Source: Metopolophium dirhodum
Lineage: Eukaryota; Arthropoda; Insecta; Hemiptera; Aphididae
Direction: 5' to 3'
NCBI RefSeq assembly: GCF_019925205.1
Contig: NC_083565.1
Location: 1,593,001 to 1,657,000, forward strand
Length of the DNA stretch: 64,000 bases
The notes under the pieces are model-generated. The model did no database searches. It was not told the origin of the DNA and saw only the letters and a program-made list of their open reading frames with translations. Below are positions 1 through 11,456 of this stretch, piece after piece. Each line of letters begins with the position of its first letter. Position 1 is the stretch's first letter. Made by a program: the position numbers and the translations under genes.

Positions 1-3000
1 TGGTACATTTACTCTAATCCTCCATAATATTCTATATTTGTTTGTTATAGCTCCGCCACCAGTAATTCTTAGTGTTATACTCTGAAATTTTTTAGGTACC
101 ATAATTTAGCTCAAATAAAATTAATTAATAATTATGTATAGTTCAGTAGTTAACCATTAATAGGATGGTTAATAGTTACTTGTAAATAAAGACAAAAAAA
201 TACTTAAGACAATTTCCTAAAGACCCTTTAATCGTTATTTCTTAACCATTGTCATTCGTCACACATTTTATTTATGGTCTCTACATGTTCTTTTTTGTAC
301 AAATTGAATACCAATATCAAGTACTCTTTGTTATGCAGTATGCAGTTATTAATTCTGCGTGAATAACTCATTAAAATAATAAAATTTATTTTTAACAATA
401 TATAAAAATAAGTTTATAGATAACGTTTGTAAGATAGGTATACATTTTAAACTACACATGTCATAATATAGTGACAAGCTATTAACAACCACATACTAAC
501 ATGGTTATATTTTAATATAATAAAATACAATTTCAAGTATTATAAGTATTTACCCTTTTTCCATAAATAAATCATGTACTAGACTTACTACATATTAACT
601 TACCTTACAATATCTAAATACAGAGAAATAACACGTTTTTAGATTAAAGACTGCTGGTATACGGTTGCCTGGTGGCAGGATGATAACAAACAAGTAGGCA
701 ACCAATATTCTAGTAAGCAAACATTAAGAAAATAATTGGATTACTTCGACTGTTCGACTCATGAAGTATTCAACAACAATATATTTATAACAGAATTCAG
801 ATTACAGTAGTTTTTTATAATTATTAAGTACATGCATATTATAGCTCTTGTTTGTACCCAAAAGAAAAAGTTATAATACTAACTAGGTCCTTAAATATTA
901 AATTTGCCAAATAATATTGCATACCTATTACCTAATGTTACTGTGTTAATGTTTGATGCATTATTGCATTACTTATGAGTTTTGATAAAGGAGAATGGAA
1001 GTTTTTCATTATCTCATCTTTAGGATCTACAGTATAGTGATTCGTTTCTTAGATAGTTATAGTTAAATTATAGAAAACATGGAATTGAGTTTAAAGAACA
1101 AGTAGGGCGAGAAGATAGGTCTTAGAAATCTGCATAGTGTAACTTACTACAACTGCATATGTGGTAAAATTAGCTAACACTTAATATTCAGAAATAATTG
1201 TCTAATAGTTATATCAACTGAATTATTTTTTGGACAAATGTTTCTATTCGTAGTATAAGTAAATTCGAGAGAAAAAAAAAGTAGGGCAGTGTTTTCAGCA
1301 CCGGATAGACAATATATTGGCTCACCGAGTCTTAGGACTTAAACCGGTCCTAAAAAGTTAACTGTCCATTTTTCAATAATACATAATATTTATTATTTAT
1401 TTCTTTTCATATATTTCGTTGTTCAGAGTTAGGGCATTCAAATATTTTCAGCCATATGCAACAAGGTGGCCCAAATTATACGCGGCCTATTGAGTTAAAT
1501 TCCCCTTTTCAGGTCTGAATTTTTTACTAGGTATTTAAAATATTAAATATTATTCTAAATGTATATTAGTATATTTTTTCAAAGTTCAGTGGATATATTT
1601 GCACTAGTGGCAGGTTTAAAGGTCATTTAGTTGGCAAATTCCGTCGCGACGGAACCCCTCTTAATATGTATACTGAATTATATAACTATATAATTGTATA
1701 AAATAATAACTACTAAATTATAAAGTTAATTGTTTTTTAAATTTTTACCACAAAAAATAAACACATTTTACATTACAAACTGCAATGTCATTTACTATTG
1801 ATAGATTAGGAGGTTAGGTTAATTAAAATAATAATTTTGTATGTATTTTAATGATACATTTTGTACTAAGCCCTTTTAATGTATTTACCCAGTTTATTTG
1901 AACTCTTAAATCCACCACTGATTGACACCCCACTGGGGCCCCTACCTGCAAACACCCCTGATTAGCATTTAGTAAAGGGATGAAATTATATGAATTATAC
2001 AATCTTGTATGTAAGCTAGTGTACAATATATTATTATTATTTCCAAAATACAAGATTTTAAAGTTTAGTTTATCTGTATTTTACTGCTTCTTTTTGCATT
2101 CCTAATTACACCACTAACTTTGTGTTAAATGAACCTATTGGATGGTCAATCAATGCGGATCCATTTTTCCTTTTAGCTATTTATGAAACTTAATAGTTAT
2201 GTTTATTGTGTGTATTACTGTAAAGCTTTCTGGTTGTAAATATGTTATATTTATCTGTACATTGTACTCCTGTAAAAACAAGGGCTGATTCCTGTATGTT
2301 CGTTAAAATATATGTGTAGAGATGTTCATATATGCTGTGTACAGAGTGGTCCATTTAACATTCAACAATCATTATATTAATTTATTATAATTTAAAATAT
2401 ATGCATCAAATTATATTTTATATAGTTATAATTACTTAAAATAAAATATTTTAAACCATCTGTATAATATAAAAGTGATAACATATTCACTTTAAATATA
2501 TCTCTGATGTGTTACAGAGGGGTCTATTTATTGTTCTACAATCATTATTTTAATTTATTATAACTAAAAATTATAATACTCTGTAATAGGTTATAATTTT
2601 TGATTTTCATTATGTTGTAGGCTATCTATAATTTTAATTTATTTTTGAAAGTATAATATTTTTTGGAAAATGTATAAAACATATAAATAATTCTAGGCAT
2701 TAAAAATTTAAAAAAAAAATACAACTGTACAACCCTTTGTCTGCAAAACTGCAAAACTGTCTTTCACTGATATTATTTAAACTTTAAATGCATCTAATTT
2801 TTTTCATTAATTATTTCAAAGATATATATCTCAGTGCTAAAAAAATATAAGTGAGCGATGGTTGCCTAGATAAATACTTCAAAAATGCAGTGTGTGAAGA
2901 CTAAAAATTATAGAAATTTACTTAGAATCTTTTGTAGTTGTATTTCTTTAAAATGTCAATTATTTTTCTCATTATTATTATTCTTTATTTTACTAAAGAA

Positions 3001-3608
3001 ATCAAAGCTTATTTTTTATAAAAAAAAATGTGTATTTTAACACTTAATTATTTGTATGTCAACTCATATCAATGATACTCATATGAAATAATATTTATGT
3101 GAAGTTTGTGGTTGATGGTAAGTGTGGTTTCCTGTCATGTAATTCCTAGAATGTAGTCAATATAGATAAAAACAAAAACATAAGTAGTTGTGAATAATAA
3201 AACTGTTTTAATGTTTAATATTTTAGTTGTAATAATTTATATTATTATTATTTAGTTTATAACAAAAAATGTAAATTGTAGTAATATAGATCTAAAATAA
3301 ATATAATAATATTTTAAAATTATTCCTGTTTGAATCACCATTACCATTCATTATAATTATTATATTTTACAAGTTCCGAAACAATTTAAAACTTAATTTT
3401 ATCTAATCAATTAAGACTGATAATTATTTGGTGAACACCTACTTTTATGTATTCATTCAAGTTTCAAATAATATTTTTAATAATTGCTTTATTTGTAAAA
3501 CAACATCAAACTCAAACATTATACTCATTTACACAACATTTTTAATTTTTACTACACAATATTACTTAATTTATTTGGAAAATTTGTTTTTCATTTCAGT
3601 TGTTCAAT
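1..3608. other. Gene-poor AT-rich flank upstream of Ctr1
   Basis: No reading frame here looks protein-like. The stretch is mostly low-complexity AT. Around 1905-1975 there is a GC-richer patch (a 'ccaccactg' end beside 'ggggcccc' text) that resembles the end of a degraded hAT-type element, but I could not find a matching second end. An acceptor-like site (pyrimidine tract then AG at 3598-3599) sits ten bases before the Ctr1 start codon, so the 5' UTR of that gene is probably split and its first noncoding exon and promoter should lie somewhere in this stretch. Confidence 0.5.
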
Positions 3609-6600
3609 ATGAGTCACGATCATCACAATCACAATCACCATGCAATAGAAAATCATGAGCATACTACCGAAAGCGGCGATTCCTGCTGTCCTGGATCTGA
3701 TGCGCCAGCAAGCAGTGGACAACATATGATGCATCATATGATGTCTGTAAGTTACATGAGATGATCCACTAAGTATTAGTCATCCATTTTAGGCAATTTA
3801 TGTTAAACATTTTTTTTTTAGATGTCATTTCATTTTGGTACTAATGAAACTGTATTGTTTGATTGGTGGAAATTTTCTACAACCAGTGGTCTAGTGTATT
3901 CAATGATTGGAATTTTTTTAATGGCAACATTATACGAGGGATTGAAATATTTCAGGTAATTAATCACTTGTCAATTAAAAATATTATATTGCTTAATAAT
4001 ATACCATTATATATTTTAGAGAATATTTATTTTGGAAATCTTATAATGCTATACAGTATAGATCAGTACAAATTCCATTAGAAAAAGGACCAAATGATCC
4101 TGTTTCACAGTAAGTATTTTTATATCTTCATTTTTTATATAGTTATTAGTTATAATTTTTAAAATTTTAAATCAGGCATATTAAAAGTGTTTAATGTATG
4201 TATGTATTCAATTTCAATACATATACAAATTATACACATTTTATATGGTTTTAAAAATATTAATAAATTTAAATTATATTATATTTTGTAGTATTTCATT
4301 TTAAGTTTTAACTAAATCTTACATAAGCTTCCAAGAACAAGCAAAACACAATTATTATTATTAAACTTTATTATTTAATAAACTAAAACCATTATTGAAT
4401 ACAATTTAGTGATATTTTAAAGTCATTAATTTAAAGGTTAATCATTTATCTAATAAATATTAATATATTTATAATATATTATAATATATAATATTTATAT
4501 ATATTAATATTTATTAGTTAATGGTAAGTTATTTAAATGTACACATTTATGGTGTTCGTTGTTGTAATTTTAAAACCTAATAAATTAAAATTTCTTGTTT
4601 CTTGTACATCAAATTAATTTCTATTTTTGAATTATGTAGTAAAACAACATAATATATTCTTGTTATGATTTTTTTGTGTACAATTTTTAAATTTTTTAAA
4701 ATATTAAATGAAATGTATTGATTATACAATTGATGTTTAGAATTTATATTTTCTTAATGAAAGGTGCATAATTCATAGATTTTTGAAATTGAAATTATAT
4801 AATAAGTTGGTATAACAATATTCTTACACTAATAATAGCATATATGTTAATCTACACTATAACATAATATTTCGTTAACAGCTAAACAAAAACTAATTGT
4901 ATGATACACATTTTATTGCTAACATTCATTGAAGAAATATATTGATAAGAATAATTTCAAAGTACAACTTAAAAAAAAAATAATGACAATGCATTAAGTA
5001 GAATAAATTAATATTTGTACAGCAAAATGAGCAGAATTAAATTATAGGATAAATATATCAAGAATTATTAGTTGCATTTAAAATTTATCTTTTGGCATCT
5101 TAACTGGGCCGGATTTAGGGTTATGGGTGCCCCAGGGCTCATATAAGGTTGAAAAACTTACTGCAACTGCCAACTGGTACTTATTTTGTGGGGCCTCTTA
5201 TTAATTGAATCTTGTGGGGTGTCCCCCTAAATCCAGCCCTGCATCCTAACCAGGAGTCGGCAAGGTTACCTACATAGTCCATAATATTTTTTAGCTTTAC
5301 ATTGAAGGCCACATAAAACTAAACATTTAAAAAAATACAATTTTAACATAATATTATACTTGTAGATTTATTGATATTAAAAATCAAAATATGAGTTCCG
5401 TTGCTCGGTTGTCCTGATTTACTGATTTTGAATAAATATTATTAGAGGAAAACTTTAAAGTATATTTTTAAAACAAATTTTTAAAAATATTTAAAAAAAA
5501 TACTTTCAGCTAACATTTTTAAAATTAATATTATAGTATAATTGATTTAAATAAAAAAAATAATATATAGGTAACTAAAAAGTGTGAAAATATTTAGTGT
5601 GATTTTTGATATTAAATATTTTCCACTTATTTGTTTATATCAGCTTTTATATTGGATGTTGAATTTTGAATGTTGATATTCGTAAAGCTGCATTCAAGTG
5701 TCTGTCGCTTAATTGGAAACAATATTTATTATTTTCAATATTTAATAAGGAAAAATATCTGCACAAATATAAGTGCTACTGAAAGTACTAAGATTTTTTT
5801 AGCAAAACTTCCAATATCTTTAAAATCTATGAAAAATAGATTTTAAATAAAATATTTGTTTGTTACTAATTTATTACTTTCTTTAAAAGTAGTTTTAAGA
5901 ACATTATTGTTTATCAATTCAATATAATATATATAAGTTAGATTAAAATTTAACAATGTCTACAAAAAAAAACCTAAAAATTACCCTGCATTTTGACATT
6001 CAATTCATTAAATAAAGTTGTTTATATTAGTTAAAAAAGCTAGAATAAAAATCTACTTTTTATTTGAAAATTCTTGTACATTTTTAGATTCTAATTAATT
6101 GACAAAAAATCATTTTTTTTTTGCAAAAACTTACTTCATACATTTTGCAATCGAAACAAAACTTTTAAATTTGTTCTACCATATAGTTATTATTATTATT
6201 GTTAATAGATTTTATTTTTATTGATTCAGTCTGACATTATTTCTGGTTAGAATCAAATTATTTAAAAACTAATTTTATTTCAGAATGGTTGGAAAGGTGC
6301 TTTTAAAACAACCCCTGTAAGTGTAAGACAATTGGATAACATTTTAACTGCATGAAAAAATTATGTATTTACAAACCTTTAAATAAAGTAATTTTTTGTG
6401 TGACTAACCATTGGATACGAGTAGATTGCTTTCCTGAAATTAACTAATTAAAATGGGATTTCATAATTAGTAAATAAATTATTTGCATGCCTTGTATTAT
6501 GGAAAAATATTTTAAAATACCTTGCATGTACCAACCTAATTGTAATTATAATTATTATTATTTATATTATATAAAAGAAAATAGAATTTTTATAGTGGAT

Positions 6601-7922
6601 ACTTGTGTAAGTATTTTTATTTGCATGTGAAAGGTTAAAACTATAAATGCAAAGAAACCACCATAGGTCTCAACAATTTATTTTGGTAAATTCCTTCTGC
6701 CCTTCTTTAAAAGGCATTTTATTTCAACAGAAATAGTTATATTAGTACTTCTCTGAGAATGTAAAATTTTGCAATTCAAAAGATTGCATTCATTATTTAG
6801 CAAGCGCATTAATTTGCACAATATTTAACCCTCCAAAAATTGAGGATTCCATTAACTTCATGAAAAATATAGTCATTAAAAAATTTAAGAAATTAGTAAT
6901 ATTTTGTGTCACCTGCGTCAATGAATTTCTGATGTCATAAATTATAAATCGTTCAAATGAGTGCGATTTGCTTGCTTAATGTTGATATAAAAATATTAAA
7001 ATTACCATAGCTAATAAATGCATGTAAAATGTATGCAGTTATTTGCATTTGATTTCAATAAATTCAAAGTTTAAATTCAAGTTTTTTGACAGACTAAAAT
7101 ATTATTTATCGGCAATAATTGAAAAAAAACTTTAATAGCTCAAATATTTCTCATAGCTATAAATGACTCAAAAAAAAGTTATGAGTTATACCAAAAAAAC
7201 AAAATAAATTTTGTTAAAAACATGTGTTGGGTAAAAATACCCATTGTTCTTTTTTTTTTACCGATTATTTTGAAAATTACTGAATATTTTTACTATTGAC
7301 CCTACCCCCCCCCCCCCTCCCCCAAATACTAACTAGATTTACTTTCTTACCAGAAAAAAACACACAGTATATTGTAAAGTCAATATATGCATCGCTCCAC
7401 TCAAAATCTAAAATATGGATTAAAGAATTGAAATAATTGAAAATATAGTCGTCAAGTCTACTTATAAAAACATAATTTTAATAAATTCATCAATACTAAA
7501 GGAATGACTGAGCATTTTTATTGAATCATCCTGCACAGCTATAACCTAATTATTTGTTATTTTTTGTTTTCAGTAGAAAAAAATCTGTAGTATTAAATTT
7601 TAGTTTTTAATCTGCATGCTATTAAAATTTAGTGTTTTGAATTTTAAAATATTATATAACAACTTATCAAAGTATTATACTAAAGACTTATTCACTGATT
7701 ATATTTTTTTTTTTTTACAGGCCCACAATGTTCAGTATAACACATTTGCTTCAAACATTCCTGCACATAATTCAAATATCCATCAGTTATTTATTGATGT
7801 TGATATTTATGACGTACAATGTTTGGTTATGCTTAGCTGTTTTATTTGGCGCTACTTTGGGTTACTTCTTATTTGGATGGAAAAAATCAGTTGTTGTTGA
7901 TGTCACAGAACATTGTCACTGA
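3609..7922 (+). CDS. Ctr1: High-affinity copper uptake protein 1 (Ctr1 / SLC31A1 type)
   Basis: Trimeric plasma-membrane channel importing Cu(I). Coding exons are 3609-3746, 3822-3955, 4020-4109 and 7721-7922, giving 187 residues, close to the usual size of about 190. The N-terminus is rich in His and Met (MSHDHHNHNHH at 1-11, MMHHMM at 40-45), the copper-collecting ectodomain of the family. Residues 47-52 read MSFHFG, then TM1 (about 66-84) ends in YEGLKYFR. The last exon carries TM2 with the pore motif MLIFM (MxxxM), TM3 with GATLG (GxxxG), and the C-terminal HCH copper-release motif. The codon split across the last intron (CA|G, Gln) joins cleanly. That intron is 3.6 kb and holds an inverted-repeat element. 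The first ATG after an acceptor-like site was taken as the start. Fly copper transporters are regulated through metal-response elements, but I did not see a convincing one here. Family assignment is very sure. Confidence 0.93.
5105..5240. mobile_element. 136-bp MITE with 10-bp target duplication (MULE-like?)
   Basis: Lies in the last Ctr1 intron. Terminal inverted repeats are 'gggccggatttaggg' at 5106-5120 and 'ccctaaatccagccc' at 5225-5239, with one mismatch. They are flanked by near-identical 10-mers, gcatcttaac (5095-5104) and gcatcctaac (5241-5250). Target duplications of 9-10 bp are typical of Mutator-like elements. It has no coding capacity. Confidence 0.7.
6284..6390 (+). other. Possible alternative terminal exon of Ctr1
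   Basis: In the last Ctr1 intron, a good acceptor (pyrimidine tract and CAG ending at 6283) is followed by a short GC-richer stretch, a donor-like GTAAGT at 6317 and an AATAAA near 6380. Joined to exon 3, the Ctr1 frame would end after seven codons, giving a protein with only TM1. The constitutive product skips it, since exon 3 and the exon at 7721 join in frame. It may be a rare alternative end or a chance match. Confidence 0.2.
7085..7420 (-). repeat. Interspersed repeat with 'gagtggagcgatg' core (copy 1)
   Basis: Read on the minus strand, 7375-7415 gives a motif close to 'agattttgagtggagcgatg'. The same core recurs near 29985 (+) and, slightly changed, near 10490 (-). A C-homopolymer run lies near 7307-7320. 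Outer limits are approximate. Confidence 0.45.
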
Positions 7923-8254
7923 AATTATTGTTCCACATAAAATTTGAATACAAAAATGTATTATGTTCTTATTTACTATAAAGTGTATACAATATTATAA
8001 TTCATAAATATATTTTTTATGACATATTAGCTTAGAAATGCTTTCACCAGTTATTTTATTCACTGGTTTGACTAAGCAATATATTAGATAGAAACCCTGA
8101 TTTTTTCAGGTACATTTTATAAAATTATACTTTATCATTTTATGATTTTCTTGATGATATACAGCCTCATGACAATGTATTATCGAAAATTCCAAGATGG
8201 CTTATTTGAATTTATTAAAAACAAATGTATACTTTTATCATGTATGTATTATTA

Positions 8255-8260
8255 AATAAA
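8255..8260 (+). terminator. Polyadenylation signal for Ctr1
   Basis: AATAAA about 330 bases after the Ctr1 stop codon. Further AATAAA-like hexamers follow near 8300, so the exact cleavage site is uncertain. Confidence 0.4.
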
Positions 8261-9765
8261 TTTTTGTATTTTATGATTTGATTAAATCTTGATGTTTTAA
8301 TAAATTGTGTAACTTTATTTCTCTAATTACCCATTGCATTATATTATAACATTATTATCTAATGAATAATAAACCTACATTATTTAAGTATAAAAATATA
8401 ATGTTTTAATAATTTAAATTTTTTGAACTCTTTCATTCACTTGTCTAAGATCCCTAAATCAATGTTATGGTTTTTAATCACAGTGCAATTATGAAAATTA
8501 GAAATTATATAATAGCTCACTTACTACCAAATTATCATAAATCATCATACACAATAGATTTGAAGTATTTATATATCTTACCCTAATTAATTGAATAAAA
8601 AATTGGATCATGGCCATCATTGGCATCCACATTCCACATAATCATATTATTCTGTGACATAATATAGGTAACATAATGATTAACTATTAGTACAAGTTTC
8701 TTTTTGTTTTCTTGTATTCTAAATTTTACCTTCTTTATCGAAACAATTCTTTATTAATTTATCTAATTTTACTACGATTTGAGATATTTATTTCTGTCTT
8801 TTACCTGCAGCGTTCAGTATCGAAAGTGTTTTGAGAAATATTAGCTATTAAATACCTACTGATAATAAATTGATAATATAATTTTACAATCTGTAAATCT
8901 TTTTGTGAAGTGATTGCCATAGTTGTGTAATTTTTATTTATCTACCTACATATTTGTGTAAAACCTAAATATACTTTTTCATTTCCTTAATTTTTCTCAA
9001 ACTAATATTTTTTTTTCAATGTATTTTTGATTGTTTGTCTTCGTTTAAAAAGTCAGCACCTCTGTGCGAAACCATTCTCGGCACAAAATAAACTAAACTA
9101 ACATTTCTAAATTGTTATTAACACTGAAATACCAGTTTTTCAAATTTAATTACATTGAAAAAAAAAAGACTTCACGGGAATACTTCTCAGGCCTTGTTTA
9201 ATTGTTGGATTTTGATTACTATATCTGAAAGAAGAAAACTTCCTACAGGTCTCATCGAACTCCGATTTTTTATTTTATTTAAAATAATGGTATGGTATAA
9301 TTTATGAAAAAAAAAAACGCTTAAAAGTTTGATTAGGCCTGTAAAATATTACCCTATATTAGTTAAAAAAAAAAATTATCAAATTTGGTTGATTCTACAG
9401 AACAGTATCATTATTCCGTAGAGCAGTAGTTTGTTTAGTACCACTCGAGCAAAGTTTTGCTAGGACTTCCACTTTTGTATAAATACCTATATATAATAAT
9501 ATATACAGGACGCCCAATAAAGACATGGCCACATAGGCACAACTAGAGCTACATTTAAGAGGTACTAAAATTATGTATACTACTAAGCTTGTGGATAAAG
9601 CCCTATTGCCCCCCACACATCATACATTTAAAAATCACCAATAACAGTTTTTTAATAACTTCAACTTTATTACTTATTTATTTGTCAATTCGTATAGTTC
9701 ATTCAGTCATTCATTGGTGAGGATGTCCACTTATATATATATAATTATATTAAAATATGTACAGA

Positions 9766-9915
9766 GCACAGGATGCCTAATAAAGCCATAGCCAAACGTT
9801 ATAAAATAGAATAAAGATATATGATAAATAAAGAAGTAAAGAACAACAAGACCTAAAGTTTTCACTTTATAATATTTGGTTGATGTTTGCTCTTTTATAC
9901 TGGATGTCCTGCACA
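9766..9915. mobile_element. ~150-bp inverted-repeat element
   Basis: The left end 'cacaggatgcctaataaag' and the right end 'actggatgtcctgcac' are imperfect inverted copies. A related left end ('acaggacgcccaataaag') stands alone near 9506, so this is a repeated family and not a chance hairpin. No clear target duplication was found. Confidence 0.4.
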
Positions 9916-10124
9916 TATTTTTGTAGGTTCAACTGTCTGTTGCGTCAATATTTCAACTTGACGCTCGTAAAAAATATTTGTGGAATAATAATCTTTTTTT
10001 TTAATTCTCATAAGCAAAACTTATATGGAACCTTAAATTAAATTTTCGAATCTTGGAATACGAATAAAAATATAATGGTCTACAGACTTGTAGCTACAAA
10101 TTAATTTGTAAATGTTTGTAGTTT

Positions 10125-10515
10125 TGACAAAATTTTGTCATAATTCTAATATCAAATATTTATAAAAAAGTATTCTGGATTTAAAAAAAAATATGATGAA
10201 TTCATGAAATTTATTTACATTTTTAAACATTAGGTTTAAAAATTAAAAATTGTATGAATTATTATTTATTACTTACAAAATAACTTTCCTTTCCCCGATT
10301 ATTTTGAAAGTACTAGGAATTTTGCTTTTGACTCGTCAAAAGTACCAACAAGATCCAATTTGCTACAGGAAACTACATTCGACTTTGATGGTGAAGATTA
10401 AAGCATTTTTTCTACTATAAAATGTATACAGACGAGAATAAAATAAATGCCTATGTATTCACATCATTGTAAAATCAATACATTCATCGCTCAGAATCTT
10501 AAATATACATTATCG
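10125..10515 (-). repeat. Interspersed repeat with 'gagcgatg' core (copy 2)
   Basis: On the minus strand, 10465-10505 reads 'aagattctgagcgatgaatg' followed by 'tattgattttac', matching the core of copies near 7390 and 29985. Boundaries are approximate. Confidence 0.4.
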
Positions 10516-11391
10516 CGTGCTCTTAAAAGTTGAGAAGCGTTCAAAAACTGAAATAAAATTATTATTATGGTTATATCTTCAAGTAACTAGTTGAAGTAGT
10601 GATCAATATCACCAATGTACCTCCTATTAGAAGTAACAAGATAAGTTGTTTATTTTTACTGGTAAATCATTTATTAAATTAACATGTTATAAATTAATTT
10701 AACATACTAAATAGAAAGTTAGTTGTTATTGTTACATATCAGAATATCAGTATACCTATTTTGTTTATTAATTTGATAAATTTGAATAAACATTTTTTTC
10801 TTTTACCTAACACCTTTATTTAGTATTTACCAGACTTTTTTAAGATGGATATTTTTACCTTGAACTTTTAATGCATATTGCCAATAAACCAAGGGAAAGT
10901 TTCAAGCTAATTGTGTTGAAATTTGAAGTTCAGTTCTGATATCTGACTTTAAGCCAGTTCCACACAACTGGTGTACTGTGTACTTGGTCAATATTGGTCG
11001 CTAGCCATCAGCCGCAATAAACAAATCAAAAAAAATATTAGAATACTTTAAATACCAAAAAATACGATGAGCTCAAAAAAATAACCAAACATAAGTATAT
11101 ATTTTTTTAATTTTTAAATGTTTTTTTTTTTTAGTTAAATTAATAAATACTTACTTACATACATGTATAAAACTGAATTCATTATTCTTAAAAAAAAAAA
11201 AATATATATACCATATGTCCATGGATTTGCATTAATTATGCTTGGTATAAATAACAATTTTTATTGATATTGCCTTTTTTTTCATTATATCATTTTGATT
11301 TATAACACATTTTACAATGTGAATAAATTTTACATAATAAATAACAAGAAATAATTTACAATATAATAACATATAATAAGTACAGTTGTTA

Positions 11392-11397
11392 TTTATT
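11392..11397 (-). terminator. Polyadenylation signal for EDEM3
   Basis: TTTATT on the plus strand (AATAAA on the minus strand) lies 60 bases past the EDEM3 stop codon, a normal spacing for a short 3' UTR. Confidence 0.5.
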
Positions 11398-11456
11398 TGA
11401 AATTCGGTAGAATTTCTTTTACCTTAGTTCTTTAAAATCAATTATTACACTTGGGG

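Larger units (their letters stand above)
8261..11391. other. Convergent intergenic region between Ctr1 and EDEM3
   Basis: About 3.1 kb of AT-rich DNA with no supportable gene. It contains a small inverted-repeat element near 9766-9915, a partial relative of it near 9506-9600, and a copy of the 'gagcgatg' repeat near 10125-10515. The small reading frames here translate repeat sequence. Confidence 0.5.

Noticed and set aside
1823..2053. 76-codon frame with a non-AT-like middle part
   Set aside because: The middle part reads GC-rich text that looks like a broken hAT end, so it is probably repeat-derived.
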